Part shown: in pieces, positions 22,323 through 36,500 of the stretch
Position numbering within the stretch: the stretch's first letter is position 1
Layout of the letters: the number at the start of each line of letters is the position of its first letter
Source of the DNA: Chamaea fasciata
Taxonomy: Eukaryota; Chordata; Aves; Passeriformes; Sylviidae
Reading direction: 5' to 3'
Assembly (NCBI GenBank): GCA_029207755.1
Contig: JARCOQ010000003.1
Coordinates: 92,830,646-92,894,645 of the forward strand
DNA length: 64,000 nucleotides
Made by a program: the position numbers and the translations under genes
The notes under the pieces: generated by a model
Database searches by the model: none
Told to the model about the DNA's origin: nothing
The model's input: only the letters and a program-made list of their open reading frames with translations

Positions 22323-25300
22323 TTACTAAAAGAAAAATGGTTTAGATTTATCTTCACTTCGTAAAGAATTCAACAGTAGAAGATGAATAAAAGATTTCTG
22401 GGAGTCATTACAGAAACAAAATACCTGATAAGGTGAGTAATGCATATTGAACCCAATGAAAAAGCTAAAAATTCTTAATTTGGTGTTATCAATACCTTGG
22501 TCCATCCAGATTTGATTTTAGCACTACATCTATATATATATATATCTCACTATAATATCATCAGGCTCTTCAGATTTCCATTTATATAAATTAAAATTTG
22601 CTTTCCGAAGATATGAACTCCTACTGACTTCAGTGTATCTAATACTGCTTCTTTGAGGATCTGAGGCAAAGCATAAAACTAACTGTAGCTTGGCATGGGG
22701 TGGTGAGGCACAGAGTTCTTCCAGATAATTGTTTCTCTGTATAGCTAAATAGAAAAATTAAAATGGTATTTTTTTAGGCTTACAAACCTGTTAAGATTAT
22801 CTCTGTAAAACTTGAAAATTTATTTATATTTTTTGCCTTTGGTCCATATATTCTATGTATCATAAGATTTTTAAAAAGCTAAGGTATTGGTGCACTAGGA
22901 TCAATAACTTAATGTTAGCATAAAGAAACCCAGTTAGGCCTGGATTCATCCTGCCAGTCGTAGTCATCAAAGCATCTAACTCACAGTTTTTCTATAGTCA
23001 TCAGAGATATTACGAGTCATCAGATGTTTTTGAAAAGTGATTAACATCTTTAGCTACTCCAGTTACCTGCCCTTTACTCCAGACCTGCCCTTTGAAGACC
23101 TTGTCCCCCTTCCCCCGTTTCCTCCTCTCCTTCTAATTGATTAGGAAAATACCTAAGAATGGGCTGATATCTTAACTGAGCATCTAAAATCAGGACAAAA
23201 TTCTACTGTGTGTTTAACTGTGGTTAAAGAAGTAAATGGAGACTGAGTGCAATGGCCAGGAGTCCTTCTTTTTTCTACTGCAGTTTGTACAATGAGCGGT
23301 TCTTAGATACTTCTAAGTACAAACCACAGCATTCCCATGTCAAGGGACATACACACAAAGGCACACATATAAAAGACAAACCCACTGTCTTCCATGGCAG
23401 CCATCATAAGAGCTGTTTTTGTTATTCACCCTAGGCAGCCTTTTACTTTGTCTTGGCTGAAGTAAAGTCAGGCCAGTGCTTTTCATCTTACAATTAATTT
23501 TTATGTGTGCGTGACCAGCTTGACGATTCTGAGTCTTTGCCAACTCCCATGCAGGGGATAATCCTTCTCCCTAATTGGAACTGTTCAGTGTGACCAGCAG
23601 AGTAAGAAACTATTGCCGCTGCAAGATCACCTGCTGGCTGAAGAGGCATTTCAGACAGCCATAGGGAGCTGGGATTTAGCCTGTTTCACTTACTAAATCT
23701 TTACTCCTGCAGTAAATGATTATCTTGTCATGAACTCGACATACAGAGTCTACTGAAGACCTGCAGAAAGAAATTTTGTCCCTTTCAGACTTTTAGCTCT
23801 CAGATAGAATGGTGCAGAAAGAATATATTTTAATGTAAAAGAAAAAGAATCCCTTTCTACATTAACCTTGGTAAAATTATTAGGTAGTAGGTCAGTTTCT
23901 AGGTTGTTCCTATTATGTAGTCAAGGTTATGGGATGTATTGTAGAGAGTTTACACTGAGCCTGAAATAAAAACAGTAGAAAAATTATTTCATTTTGATCA
24001 AAACCAAAACCAAATACTTGAAATAAATAATGCCCCATTAAGTTTAACTATGAAGGAATAAAGATATATAAATAGATTTACACGAATGACCAAGGAGAAT
24101 CAGACATAAAACAGTTAAAAATTGAAGCCAACATGCATCAAAATCATTTTCTCATCTTCAGAAGACACATCTGTAAAAAACCTGCATGAATGTGTAGTGG
24201 AGAATTACAAGAATTAAGAGCACAGTTCTGCTGAGGAAAAGATCTGCATAATGATCTCATTAATAACAATCTTGTTGGTTAAAACTCCACTTTCCTATCC
24301 TGTCTAGCCTTGACCTGCATATATTATGCATATGCAGGTTTTAAACAGCTGTTTAGCTGTTTTGTTGAATAGATCAGCCTGCAGCACAGCTAAAACACAC
24401 GACCTTCGGATGCTATTTTAGTACATCATCAGTCTGTCAGACTGCCAGAAAAAAAAAAAAAGCAAACACCCCACACAACAATAGAACTTTTTTCCATTTC
24501 AGTGGGAATCTTGTTGTTGCTGTTTCCAGAGCTGAAGTGAACCTGATCCGTAAAGCAACTTTCTAAACAGAACAGAAAATAAGGCAAGATGAAGATTTTC
24601 ACTTGTCGTGGTAAAATATAATGGTTTTGATTACCATTTCCTCCCGAAGCTATGTGTTCTTGGCTTACTGTAGTATTTAAAGAACTTTTTTCTCACCACC
24701 TCTTAGGAAAAATTGCTAAACTTTCATAAATGTTACCTTAGAACTTTTATGATCCATTTTAGTTATAATCCATATATGGAGATAACACCCTGGAAGAGCT
24801 GGAGACTAAGAACGATTCCTGCACCCATTTAACAATAAATCTAAAGAGAAATATCATTATTTGATAATACTTCTGTGTTTTGTGTTTATTGCAGACTACC
24901 CTGGCTTGTACTCAGACAGGCACTTTAAAAGTAAACTTTCCTCAAGAATTCAACAATCTTTATCCTACTGCACCATATTAGACTAAATTATATTGGCTAC
25001 CAGTGTGACCCAGTGTCATGTGTTTATCTTATAATCTAGTATACCCAGTCTTAAATAAAGATCTTATTACCTGTAAAAGTGTGGAATGGAAAAGACTTCC
25101 CTTACTCCAAAAAAATACACAGCTTGATGTAAGATATTGATATGAGATTTGCCCATGGTTTAGCATCTAGTAGAATTAGAATGTACAACTGGAAGAATGA
25201 TGGACATACCAAATGCTTTATTTTCTGCTATTAATATAGTCTAGATTCCTGCCAAAAATTATGGCTAGAAATTGACCATTTCATTCCCAAAAAAAAGATC

Positions 25301-27864
25301 GGTGCTGGCTTACAATTCTCACATACTCACATTGACCTGATACTGATGGTTCCCTTATGAACCTGAACTTGTGTCAAATTCTGGTTTACTGGAACCCAAA
25401 ACAAGGGAGTCTTCTAAGTGCAGTGCAAATTCTGCTTACAGAACTGCCATGATTTTACCATGCATATTATTCTAAAGTCAGGTATTCACCAGACCATGCT
25501 GAATCAGGTGTCACAGTCCAGCTTCATGAAGTTCTAGTTTGGTTTCTGATAGCAGTTCAACTCTCTGATACATTACCATGGAATCATATGCAGTCTAATT
25601 AGCTGGGTCAGCAGAATGTGTAAGGTAGCCACATAGTTTCCAGTCCTAAAGCTCAGTAGCTCAGGTTTAAAGTGTAGTTCCAGGTGTGCATGCTGTGCAT
25701 CCCATAAATAAGCAGAGATGCTATGGATAGTTTTGTCCTGTTTTTCAGTTAATGGGCATAGAAGCTTCTTGAACTATGGAAGTTTGTCAACAACCAAGAC
25801 AAAACCTCCTAAAATGCACAGATCACGGACAAAAGGAATTCAACACTGGAGCTGAAAATTATTTCCACTAGACCAGATGTGTTTATTTCTTCTTTATGCT
25901 AATAATCGTGGTAGAGTATCACTTTGAATACAGATGCCACTTAGCAATTTTCAAATCCTAAAAGTGGGTAGCTTAAACTGTTGTGCTGCCTTGCATTCCT
26001 AGTTAAAAACTATTTCAGATATTCCACAAGCATTCTTCCTATGTGAAAATGTCTTTTTTCTGAACGTATGGAGAAAGTATTTGCTGTTAAATTTATCCTT
26101 CACAGTGTTGGCAGATTCTGCAAATTATTTAAAAAGCCATCAAAGCTATGTATTTTTTTCTCATGTTGGAAAGCGGCAGAAGCAAAGACAAGACTTTCCT
26201 TCAAAAACAAAAACAAAACAAGGTATCTGGTACCTCTGACACTTAGAAAAGTATACTCCTCTACTGGTGTTTTTCATATTTTCTTTAAAGGAACATTTTA
26301 TGTTTAACAGCCCTATTTTTCTGAATTGCTTTCATTTGGAGTTAAGTGTGCTGTTTCCCAGTGTCTCAGGATGTTGGCCTGGTTTCTCTTGAGTTCAAAG
26401 ACATAGTTTGTGTTACTCTTTTTGTATACAGCCATTTGCTGTAAAAACTAAGCTGTGTGAAAATAACAAACAAAACAATCCCTACTAAAATATTTGGTGG
26501 TATGGTCTATCAATCACTTTGGCAGGAAAATATCTTATGAACATACATTTTTAATTTTTCTTTTGAAGAGATAGCAAACTGAATTCTGGCTTACGATACA
26601 GCAATGTGAGTAGGAAGGGACTCAACTAAAGCAATTCGACTAAAAGAAAATCAAAACTGCATTAGTGGAAAATTAAGCAAATCCACTTTATTTCTTTGAT
26701 TTTTTTTATAGAGATTTTGCTGGAACACACTGGAGACAGTTTGCTTTAGTCAAAGCTAAGTAGACCTGAATTGTGAAAGTGCTTAATGACTGCAGTATCT
26801 CAAAATTTACTTTTTAAAAATATCAGTCTTTTTCCATAGTGACTTCAAGGCTGAATTATTATCACAGAGATTTTAATGATTCCTGCTTCCATTAATATTT
26901 AGAATATTTAGAACACACAATATAGTCTAGTTAACTATTTCTGAAAATAGCTGACACTGTAAACATAGGCCACGTAAAACTCAGAGACCTCAATTACTTT
27001 AAAAAGTATACTGGAAAGACTTTGTGTTTTAGGTATGGTGGATAAATAGTTAGTTAGTACACCAAAGAGTACCAGATGAGTATCCATAAAATGGAAGGAT
27101 TCTCAAAGACAAATCATTAAAATTAAAAGCTCATGGAATATATCTTTAATAAAACACTAGTCTATTGGGGTCTTCAGGTTGCCTTTTACACACAGTTTTA
27201 TACAACACATTGGATTGCATGAATGGTCCATAATAGATAACAACATAGGTCCTTACTGCCCAATCTCATGACTCAGACAGCCACCACTGGGCCAAGAAAT
27301 AAATGCATCACAGTGTGGTTAAAAACTGAAAGAGGCTGTCTCATCTCTGCATCCCTTCCTGTTTGTTCTGCCTTCTGTTCTTACTCCTAAACACGTGTAC
27401 CAGAATGCATATTCACAGAACTGCACAATAGCATGTAACAGAGAAATAAATCAAGTTTGATTTAGTCCAGATCAGTGCCCTGTGAATAAATATGACTAAT
27501 TGTTGAACTGTAATTCATAGAAATACTTTACTTTCTGCAATATTAAAGGTGTTTGAAAAAAATTGTTGGGGGATGATTTGGTTGGAAGATTCTAATTTCT
27601 TATAATATTGAAATGTACCTATGGAAAAATTATTAATCAATCCCCATCCATTTTTTTTTTCTGCCACACATGGTCTTACCACAATTTCTGCTTGTGTAAA
27701 TGTAATTGTCCTAAGAGCTCAACTACTTTAGTCATGTATATTTTATACTTAATTGATTTTCCAAAGAAGGAAGAAAGTGGACATAGAAGAGTAGCCATTG
27801 GATACTGACTCTGCTTATGAGTTTGGAGAAAATACACATTTTAATAAAGTCTCTATCAAGTAAT
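22323..27864. other. Unique AT-rich DNA, 5.5 kb without a recognised element
   Basis: Only minor simple repeats are seen: a (TA)9-like tract at about 22531-22549 and a 13-base A run near 24449-24461. Two perfect inverted repeats near 24313-24354 are described in the findings. The frame at 26068-26307 has no domain or splice context. I see no exon with convincing acceptor and donor. Confidence 0.55.
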
Positions 27865-28308
27865 TAGAACTTGAAGAGACCTAAAGATCATATAGTTGCA
27901 ACCTACTTGTCATGGGCAAGGATGCTTTCCACTAGACCATGTTGCTCAAAGTCCCATCCAGCCCAGCCTTGAACATTTCCGGCAAAGAGATATCCATAAT
28001 TTCTCTGGGTAACCTGTTCCAGGGCCTCACCACCCTCACAGTAAAGAATTCCTTCCTGATATCTAATCTAAACCTGATCAATTTCAATTTTAAGACATTT
28101 CCCCTTGTCCTACCATGCCCTTATGAAAAGTCCCTTTTCCAGCTCTCATGTAAGCCCCTTTTAGGTACTGAAGGTGCTGTAATGTCTCCTCAGACTCTTC
28201 TCTTCTCCAGGCTAAACAACCCCAGATGTCTCAGCCTGTCCTCACAGGAGAGGAGCTCCAGTCCTCTGATTATCTTTTTAGCCTTCCTCTGGTCTGTCTC
28301 CAATAGGT
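27865..28308 (-). mobile_element. CR1 LINE 3' end, antisense, tip degraded
   Basis: From AGAACTTGAAGAGACCTAAA on, the reversed CR1 3' region follows: CCCATCCAGCCCAGCCTTGA (about 27953-27972), GGTAACCTGTTCCAGGGCCT (about 28008-28027), TTCCTTCCTGATATCTAATC (about 28049-28068), CCCCTTGTCCTACCATGC (about 28101-28118) and CAGGCTAAACAACCCCAG (about 28209-28226). It stops at GTCTGTCTCCAATAG. The very end with the ATTCTATGA repeats is missing or too diverged to see. The two frames over it are ORF2 remnants and their shadows. Confidence 0.92.
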
Positions 28309-28882
28309 AATTAAAGCAGAGTCTTAGTAACACATCTGTGTGTTCTAGTGTTTCTGTATACTTGTCATGAATACTTCTGTCTAAATCATTTACATTCATG
28401 AGTTTAGTTTAAGTTATTTCAGTTCCCTAATTGAGATAATGTTCAAGGGCAGCACAAAATTCATTTCTGACATGTCAAATTGAGTGGAAATAAGAACTAG
28501 ATCCAGAAAGACAGAAATATTAACCAACACAGAAGTTAATTGTGTATTCTAGTCGTTGAGACATTAAAGGGGGTAGAAATACTTGTAGTGTTACTTGAAT
28601 TTCAGGATGGGATGCCTTTTTCAAACGTGGGAATGATTTTTTTTTTTGTGTGTGACCCTCACTGTTACACATGCTTTAATGTGATAACAATGGGGATTAA
28701 CTGTTAGATAATTGATTTTCAGTATGTGCTGTTATACATTTTGAGTAAATGCATCCAGAACTAATTAACCCAGAATGGATTTTCTCCAAGTTTTTCAGGT
28801 TAGTTGATTAAGAATTAAAAGAGAGTAGTCGGAACAAATTCCCATCCCGGGTATAATGGAACTAAATGTATTTTCCGTATTG

Positions 28883-28886
28883 AAAA

Positions 28887-28918
<32 letters not shown>
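28883..28918. repeat. A-rich homopolymer (A23, G, A12)
   Basis: Two A runs are separated by one G. No element body ends here that I can recognise, so it may be a simple repeat or the tail of a lost retrocopy. Confidence 0.9.
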
Positions 28919-28919
<1 letters not shown>

Positions 28920-30515
28920 TCTACAGTATCTTTCCTGAGTAAAACAGAGAGTTTAATTACTTAGAATAGGAAAAATGTGACAAAAATTTGCAAACTTAAT
29001 TTCCCTCAGAGAAATGCAGGGACAGTCACTGCCTTAATGTTGGTCAGATCCAAAGATTTGAGTAGACCTGAATGAAGTTTGTGAGACTTCTAAATATATT
29101 TCAACCACCAGTAATGCAATTGATTTTTCAGGTTATAAATTGTGAACTGTTTGCAGCAATTCAATTTTTTATTTATCTGCTCATGCCTTTAAACATATGG
29201 CAGTTTAATTCAAACGACACTCCTATCGATAAAATTTTAGGCGCTTTATAGTCATGATGAGATAGGAGATCTTTATCACTTGATACCATCTACTTACATT
29301 CTGAGTAAATGAAATATCTAAGGGGAATAAAAACTTGAAAACAAGTTGGAAGGAAAATGGGAGAAGCTCTGAAAATAAGTTGAGATTGTAGCTCTTTTTT
29401 CCCCCCTCTTTGTTTCCCCCTCCAGAACACATGCATGTTTGACTTGTCTTTGGTGTCCTTATTCAATTATAGGAATAGTTGTGTGTGCTTTTTTAGCTGT
29501 AGGTTTTTGTTGGTTGTTTTAAAATAATTTCATAATTTTGAGTGCCATCTACTTTTTTTCCAAACAATAGCTTAAAAATCTCTGTGTAGTCCTCGTAACA
29601 AAAGCTGAGGTCAGTGATAGGAGAATCAAAGACATGGACTGACATTGTGTGAACAAAAATAGTAGCAGATAAAATTCATAGGCTTCATAAAATATATTGC
29701 AGTAATGGCCAAAATGTATGTTTGTGATAGTGCTCTGGGCCTGAAAGTGAATTTTAATATAACCCAAACAATTGTTAAGTCTTTCAGAAGAAACATCTGA
29801 ATGAAAAATAATTATTGGTATTGTTTTAAATAAGCATGTTCACCATTATATATTTCTTCTGAATTTTATTGTGGTGGTCCTTATATTATCATCAGAGTGT
29901 TTTGGACATTTTAACTAAATTTAACTAAATTCTGACAACAAGGTGAAATATTTATGAGAGAAATTATGATGATTAATACAGTTAATGAATGAAGACAGTT
30001 GAATGAAAGTAAGGTTAAGAATGTCTGAGAGATTTAGGGATTCAGTGTGATACAACAAAGATCTGAGGTTTGTTTTGTGTTTTGATGTGGCATTTATTGT
30101 TTGTTTTCAGTGTTGTTTTGTTTGTTTATGTGGGGTTTTTTCCCCTCCAAAGGATGCAAATACAATCACCTTAAACTCACATCTTATTTTTAAAGTATTA
30201 GTTTTAGCTATTTTTAGCAGCAGTGGGCACATAGCATGCAACCTTCAAATTTCTGGTCTGGCACTTTTTAGCTTTGGAGTTTGCTATTCTCTTCTAAGCG
30301 AACACACTTAAACATCATGTTCTGCGGTTTCCTAAAGTGCACCAACCACAACATAATTTGCTGTTTGGAACTGACGCATTACTGTTCTCAGCAACTCTAT
30401 GTTTGCCAGCAAAAATTATTTTCAATAAACTCAGTTAATTACTAGTGAGCACAAATCAAATTGCAGATGTTTCTGAGTGCAAGCACATGTCAAATTCAAA
30501 TTAGAAAAGGCAGAA

Positions 30516-30549
30516 TTTTAAAAGGAAATAAAAATATTTCCTTTTAAAA
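30516..30549. repeat. Perfect 14-bp inverted repeat with 6-base loop
   Basis: The arm TTTTAAAAGGAAAT (30516-30529) is exactly reverse-complemented at 30536-30549, with AAAAAT between. Pairing stops at the next base on each side. The stem is AT-rich with a GG/CC step in the middle. Confidence 0.9.
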
Positions 30550-33500
30550 AGGAGAGTTTTCTTTTGCAACCTTCTAGTAGATGTGCATGTACATCTAAGA
30601 ATCACATCATGAACCATCAACTGCCAAAAGGATGTAATTAGCATGAATGAAAAGCAATTCTGCAAATCTCTTTACTGGACTTAGTGGCTTTTCCCCACAA
30701 AAGAGCAGGTATTTTTTTAATGTAACTCAACAACATCATAGAATTAAAGTAAAATTTACATATCTTTACCTTCAGTGAAATAGAATGACATTTTTCAGCC
30801 TCTCAGAGTATTATAGCATACATTTGCAAAATTTGAGACTTCTGAGAAATAAGAAAGAATGTTTTTACTTATTGCAAAGTTTTAAAATATTCAGTTTTTT
30901 AGAGAAAATTTGCAATGTGCATAATCCAAACATTTCACAATAAATTCTTTTCTTGAGCCATTCTTCATGATGTTGCGGGCAGTATAAAATTTACATTTGG
31001 ATGAAAAATAGAGTAGCCATTTGTTGCGTTCTTGTCTTGATCACAGGAATGGTACTACAAGCTACATAATAAAGCAATAAAGAATACAGGATTCCTCATA
31101 AATTAAATAAAGCTTTGTCTGTATATTTGTTACCTTCACTGAAAAAATGTTGATAATAATACTTAAAACTCTCTCACTGATTGTTGGTAGGATTAATTAC
31201 TGATGTAAGATGAAAAATGATACACACTGGCTAAGAACCATAATTGCTCTCTTAAAGGATGGAAATTAGATTGATCTGAACTTCTGAAATGCTGAAATGG
31301 AAACTAAAGCTTGTTTAAAGGATCAGATTTACATTTAACATTTAATTTCACAAATACTGCTCTTAGAATACATTTCAGTTAGCCCTTTTTTATATAATAA
31401 ATAACAGCCTGCAACAAAGAATATTTCCTTTAATAAATCATGTTTCTGTAATAAAAATGACATTCTTAATACTGTATTTAATTTTAGATTTATCAGCATA
31501 TGAAAATCAGCAGTTGTCTCTTACACAACAAACTGCAACCAAATTTTTCAGCAAGTTATTCTCCTACAATTTTTCCAAAGCTTCTTTGAACTACCTTGTT
31601 TACTTTGTTCTTCAGTGAGTGCCTAAATGAAAATCATGTATTTTACTCAACAGATTTACTGCACAAGGAGTGGGGAGGAAAACAGATTTATTAGCTGTCT
31701 CATTACAAAAATTTAAATCCCTTTGTTTGCTTCACCTTCTGTTTTATCTTAATTGTACTCGCTCACATGAAACCAAGGTTACAAATTCATCCTTTGGGAG
31801 TGATCCTGTTTATAAACTTGGTGGTGTTAAAGCTTTTCTTTGTATTGTGTAGTTATTTGACAGATGAAGCTATACAGTTCACAAACTGTGAAATGTCTTA
31901 CGAAATGAAGACTGTATTAAAACCATGACAGTATTTCTCTCACATTAAACATTAAGATGGAGGTAGGAATTCTTGTCACAAGATCATAGGCACACATTAT
32001 TAAATTATTGAGTATTCATGTGTTTATGTAGTGCATTGACTTTTGCTGGCCATCAGGCGAGGCTCTATCATGCCTCACTCGTGTGTGGCAGTTCTGTTTC
32101 CGTGTGAGTGGCACTGACAGTGGCATCTGCAGCACTGAAAGCCGTGGAGGGGTAATGGAGGTGCAGTGGTAGCAGTTGGGTGAGGTTGCTGTTTTTCTTT
32201 CTGCCTTTGTGGAAGAATGCAGAGGTAAGGGAAAACAGTTGAGAAATATAAGTCACTTGACTGGAGCCCACACACCATGAAGAGCAGAAAGCAAGGAGGG
32301 TTCTCATTCTCTGCTGGCCAGCATTGGAGTTAATCAGTGAGGGGAAAAACTTTTGGTTTGATTCACTCTTAGAGTGTATTGTAGTAAGCTGCATTATCAA
32401 TGCAATTTGAAAATGTTGGAGGAACTATCTGTAACATTGCAAGAATGTTTAATGCAAAGAACACAATTAATATATTTCAATTTTTAAAAATTCTAGTTAA
32501 ATTATCGCTATAAAGCCCTTGTTTGGTGTGTTCAAAAGAGGAGATGTGAGACAGTAGAGAGCTTTTCAGCTGCTTATTTTGAGTTTTGCCAGCATGAAGA
32601 TATTTCTTTCTCTGTTTTCCGAATATTAAGCAAGGATCTTGCTCTATATTTTGAGTCTTTATCACAGGTGAACAGAGACCAAATTGTGAAACTGAGATAA
32701 CAACACCAAAAGGGAATCACAATGCATGTAATACTAGAGAACTGTGTGAGTGGAGAAAGACAAAAAAGCACCAGGGCAACAGGGAAAATGAGAGGGGAGA
32801 GGAGAAAAAGCATGAGTAAACAGAGGACCCTGGAGGAGCCTGCAAAGAAAGATGCATTTTGAGGAAACAGATTAACAGAATGAAAACTTTTAAATCTGAA
32901 GAAACAGAAATGCACAGCAGAGAAGACTTGAAACATAATAACTCAGCTTCAAGAGGAAAAGCAGAAAGAAGGAAATATGGAAGAGAAGTAAACAAAGTGT
33001 GGAAGAGCTTCTGTTCTGGTCATTTGTTTACCCAAAGTATATGGAATTTAATCTTTCTAAAGTCTCCCATTTGTATTTCTGGCCTACAGGAAAAACTACT
33101 CTGAAAAATCAAGTCTCAGTTACTTTCAGTTATTTTCATCTTCTTGCTCTGCCATTCTTATTGCTCACTCAATGGGAGTCACACTGTAAAAAAAAACCAA
33201 AAAAACCCGAAGTCATCAGCTTCACCGCATTTTGTATTGATCCACAAACACCAGTGTGATAAGCAGTTTTTGCCAGGATAAAAAAAATCAGCAGAAATTG
33301 GAAAGGAAGGTGGCTACCTGGGGATACAATTGCTGAAATATTACTTTGAACTGAGAAAATGTGCTCTACCTGTAAAGAAAACATGGCTAAAGTCTAGATA
33401 AAGAGTTTTCAATTCTTATGTTGCTCCATTTTTAGGAGTTGTTTTTGCTTTTCAAAATTTGAGCATCAACAGTGCAACAGAATTACACTTGAAATAAATG

Positions 33501-36500
33501 GAAAATTTAAAAAATAATAACAACAAAGTATTTTATTATTGACATTCAGAATGTAAATAAAACATAAAATATAGTATTTATCACCATGTGTTCAGGCAAT
33601 AAATTCTGCAACTTTGTATTATTGTGGAAGCAATTTCTGTGGGAAAAATGCAATTATTTTCCTTAATGAAATATGAGAACGTGAATATGTAGAGTCAGGT
33701 ATAGATTGAAATTTCATTTTTGCACAAAATTCAGATGCACTATTTCTGATTGGTGTTTTCTGTGCAGCAGCCGCCACATATTTGCTGCTTAAAATGCTTA
33801 ACCTAAATTGTATTTTTCTATAAAGTTCCAAGTTACACAGTTCTTTCACTGATGCCACTCTGGAAGTGAATTCAGCCATTTTCAGCTCTTTCACTCATAC
33901 CTTGAAAAGTTTTCAAACCACTAAAACATTGGTTAGGTTATTTTCAAAATACGTTTTTCAAGAGTTTCCTAATCAACATATTTTACAGGTAACCTTTGCT
34001 TGACATTTGACATTCAGCATGCAGATCTTTCAATGGAAACAAAAAAAAAACTTTGAATATTTCCTCCAAAAGGGACAGAACTAAGTTCTGCAAATCTTAA
34101 ATAAGTTGAGGTTTTCTTGCTTAAATTTTGAAAATACTCAAATTTAAGGAATCTTAATAAAGTGAAATATTAATTTAGTGTTTCATTTTATTTCTGGGTG
34201 CATAATATTTTCCTCATTTATATCTTCCTGATGTAATCTGATAAAAACCTCACAGATAAGGGGCAATTGTTTTTCTCCCTTTACAGCCTCCTTGTTCTTG
34301 CTTATATCAAATATGGATGCTGAGTGGCTCTTTCCTGCTCTTTAGGAAGTAAGGACACCCAGAGAGTAGTTGCCGTAACTGGGTCTCAGAGTAAACCACT
34401 GGCATACTGGCATTTCTTCACATTGGTAAGACATTGTAAAAGAGATCATCCACAAAATTAGGACTACAGCCCTCGAGTGCTACATAAATAATTTAAAAGT
34501 ACAGAGAAGTAATGTATCAGTGTTTTAATTAAGGATGGACTTGAACTGTAAATTCCTGAATCTAATGCATTGTAAAAAGCTTGTGAATTTCAGAAAGTAA
34601 GTTATTTTAATCTTAGAGTCTTATTTTTCAATACATATTGCTGAGTTGTCCATGAACTCCTGCAAAATCAAGTTCTTAATATTAAACTTATGACATTTTA
34701 AATTAATTTAAGATATGTCATGACCAAGTATTAAAAGACTAATTACATAGAAGTGAAAAGTGCTAATGCTTCTTTCAATTTTTATCTCAGTGTTTTGTGT
34801 TATTTTTTATCTATACAATAGTAGTATCTGGATAGTTGTGTCCAGAAACTGTTGAAAGGGATAATATGTTAATCATAGCAATAGAAGACTTTTGTTCCAG
34901 TGAATATCCAGAATTATAACAAAAGTTTAAATTAAAAGGAAATGAGAAAATTATGGAGGAACTTATGCTTTAAGATCATTGGTTTCACTGGACATACAGA
35001 TAGCCCTCCAGGTCAGTTACAGTAATTTAAGTCCTCGATTTGAGAACCAGACATTAGAAAAGTGCAATCTGTGTGTAGAATAGATCAGGGGGGAGAAGGT
35101 CACTGAGAAAAGCAGTTCTTTTTCTACTTGGGTTATTATTTGATTGTGATTATGTGATTATGGTTATGGTAGATATGTTTAATAGCAGTATGTCCTAGTA
35201 GATTAAGCAATCTGAGAATAAAAGGCAAAAAGCTAGAAAGTTCATTTATACACTGTGCTCTGCTTCTCAGTCTTGTCACTCAGACACGTTTTCCCTTGAT
35301 TTTCTCTCCAGACTCTGCAATGTAAGCATCATTGCCTCTTCCAACATAATAGAATAAATATTCCCTTATGCTGTCCACTCTCAAAAAGATGGGCACCATT
35401 TAAAACAGTGGTTTCCAACAGCAGGAAAACTATGATGAAGACGCTAAGTCATACCATAAGCACTAACCTGAAATCCTAAATATGTGCAGATAAACATTCA
35501 GTTTCAGGTGAATGCATTCCATACCCACAATGGCTGTAGTGGAGATTACATGTCTGTTGTCAGTACAGGTAACCCTAGGTTTTGACTAAAGTTTTTACCA
35601 CACTTGAGTTAAAACTGCATTAAAGTAGCTCATATTTTCAAAATAGTAATAAAAATATTTGGGTTTTATTTTTTAATTATAGGATAAGTATTTTAAATAA
35701 AGTCTGCAAGATAGCCGATATTTCTCTTTTAATATTTTTAGAGGGTTATTACTACTAAAGGAGATTATTAAAGGAAGAATTTTTTTTGAGAGATTATCTG
35801 TTGAAAATACATCTTTGCATTGATTTCAAATTACACCTTGGTTTTTACTCTTCACTTATATAAATTTCTGAGAACTGGATTAGGCTATATCTGATATAAG
35901 TGCTTTGGTGATAGCTGTCATTTGAACATTCACCTAGAAGGGTTTTAATCTCAGTTCTGATATTATATTAGAGAAGGTGCCCAGCAGTCACTGTAATATC
36001 CATGTTTTCAATTGTGTGACTATTAGAGCTCCTCATTCATTACATTTTATTGTACTATTTTTCTAGTCCATGTCTAGATTTTATTTGAATTGACTTTTTT
36101 GTACAACTCCTTCAGGTACAATGGTTTTTTTCCCTTTTTTGATATCAGATAATGGCTACAGATGTAGATATGAACAAGTGAAGTGATTTCTCTGACTTTA
36201 ACAAATGTGGCAGTATATTATTTCTTCATGAGCATGGTAGAGGAAAGTACCCTTTAAAGAGAGTCAGTAACAGTTCCAGTTAAAAATTAAAGAACATTTT
36301 TTAGAAAATCAGTGGAAGAGCTAAAGTGAAAAGAGGAAACAGTACATTAGCATTAGAATAATTGTACAGTCAATTCATTTGCACAAAGACATGTGAATTT
36401 CAAAGTAAATCAAATTAATATGGAAGATTTGTATTTTGAGTAACTAGGTCAAAATTTTATTTAAGCAAAATATAACAAATTTGCCTTTCCCCAATTTTAA

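Noticed and set aside
32574..32936. 120-codon hydrophobic minus-strand frame
   Set aside because: Comes from a purine-rich plus strand that yields Phe/Leu/Ser codons on the other strand; a second minus frame (32717-32995) overlaps it and is also open.
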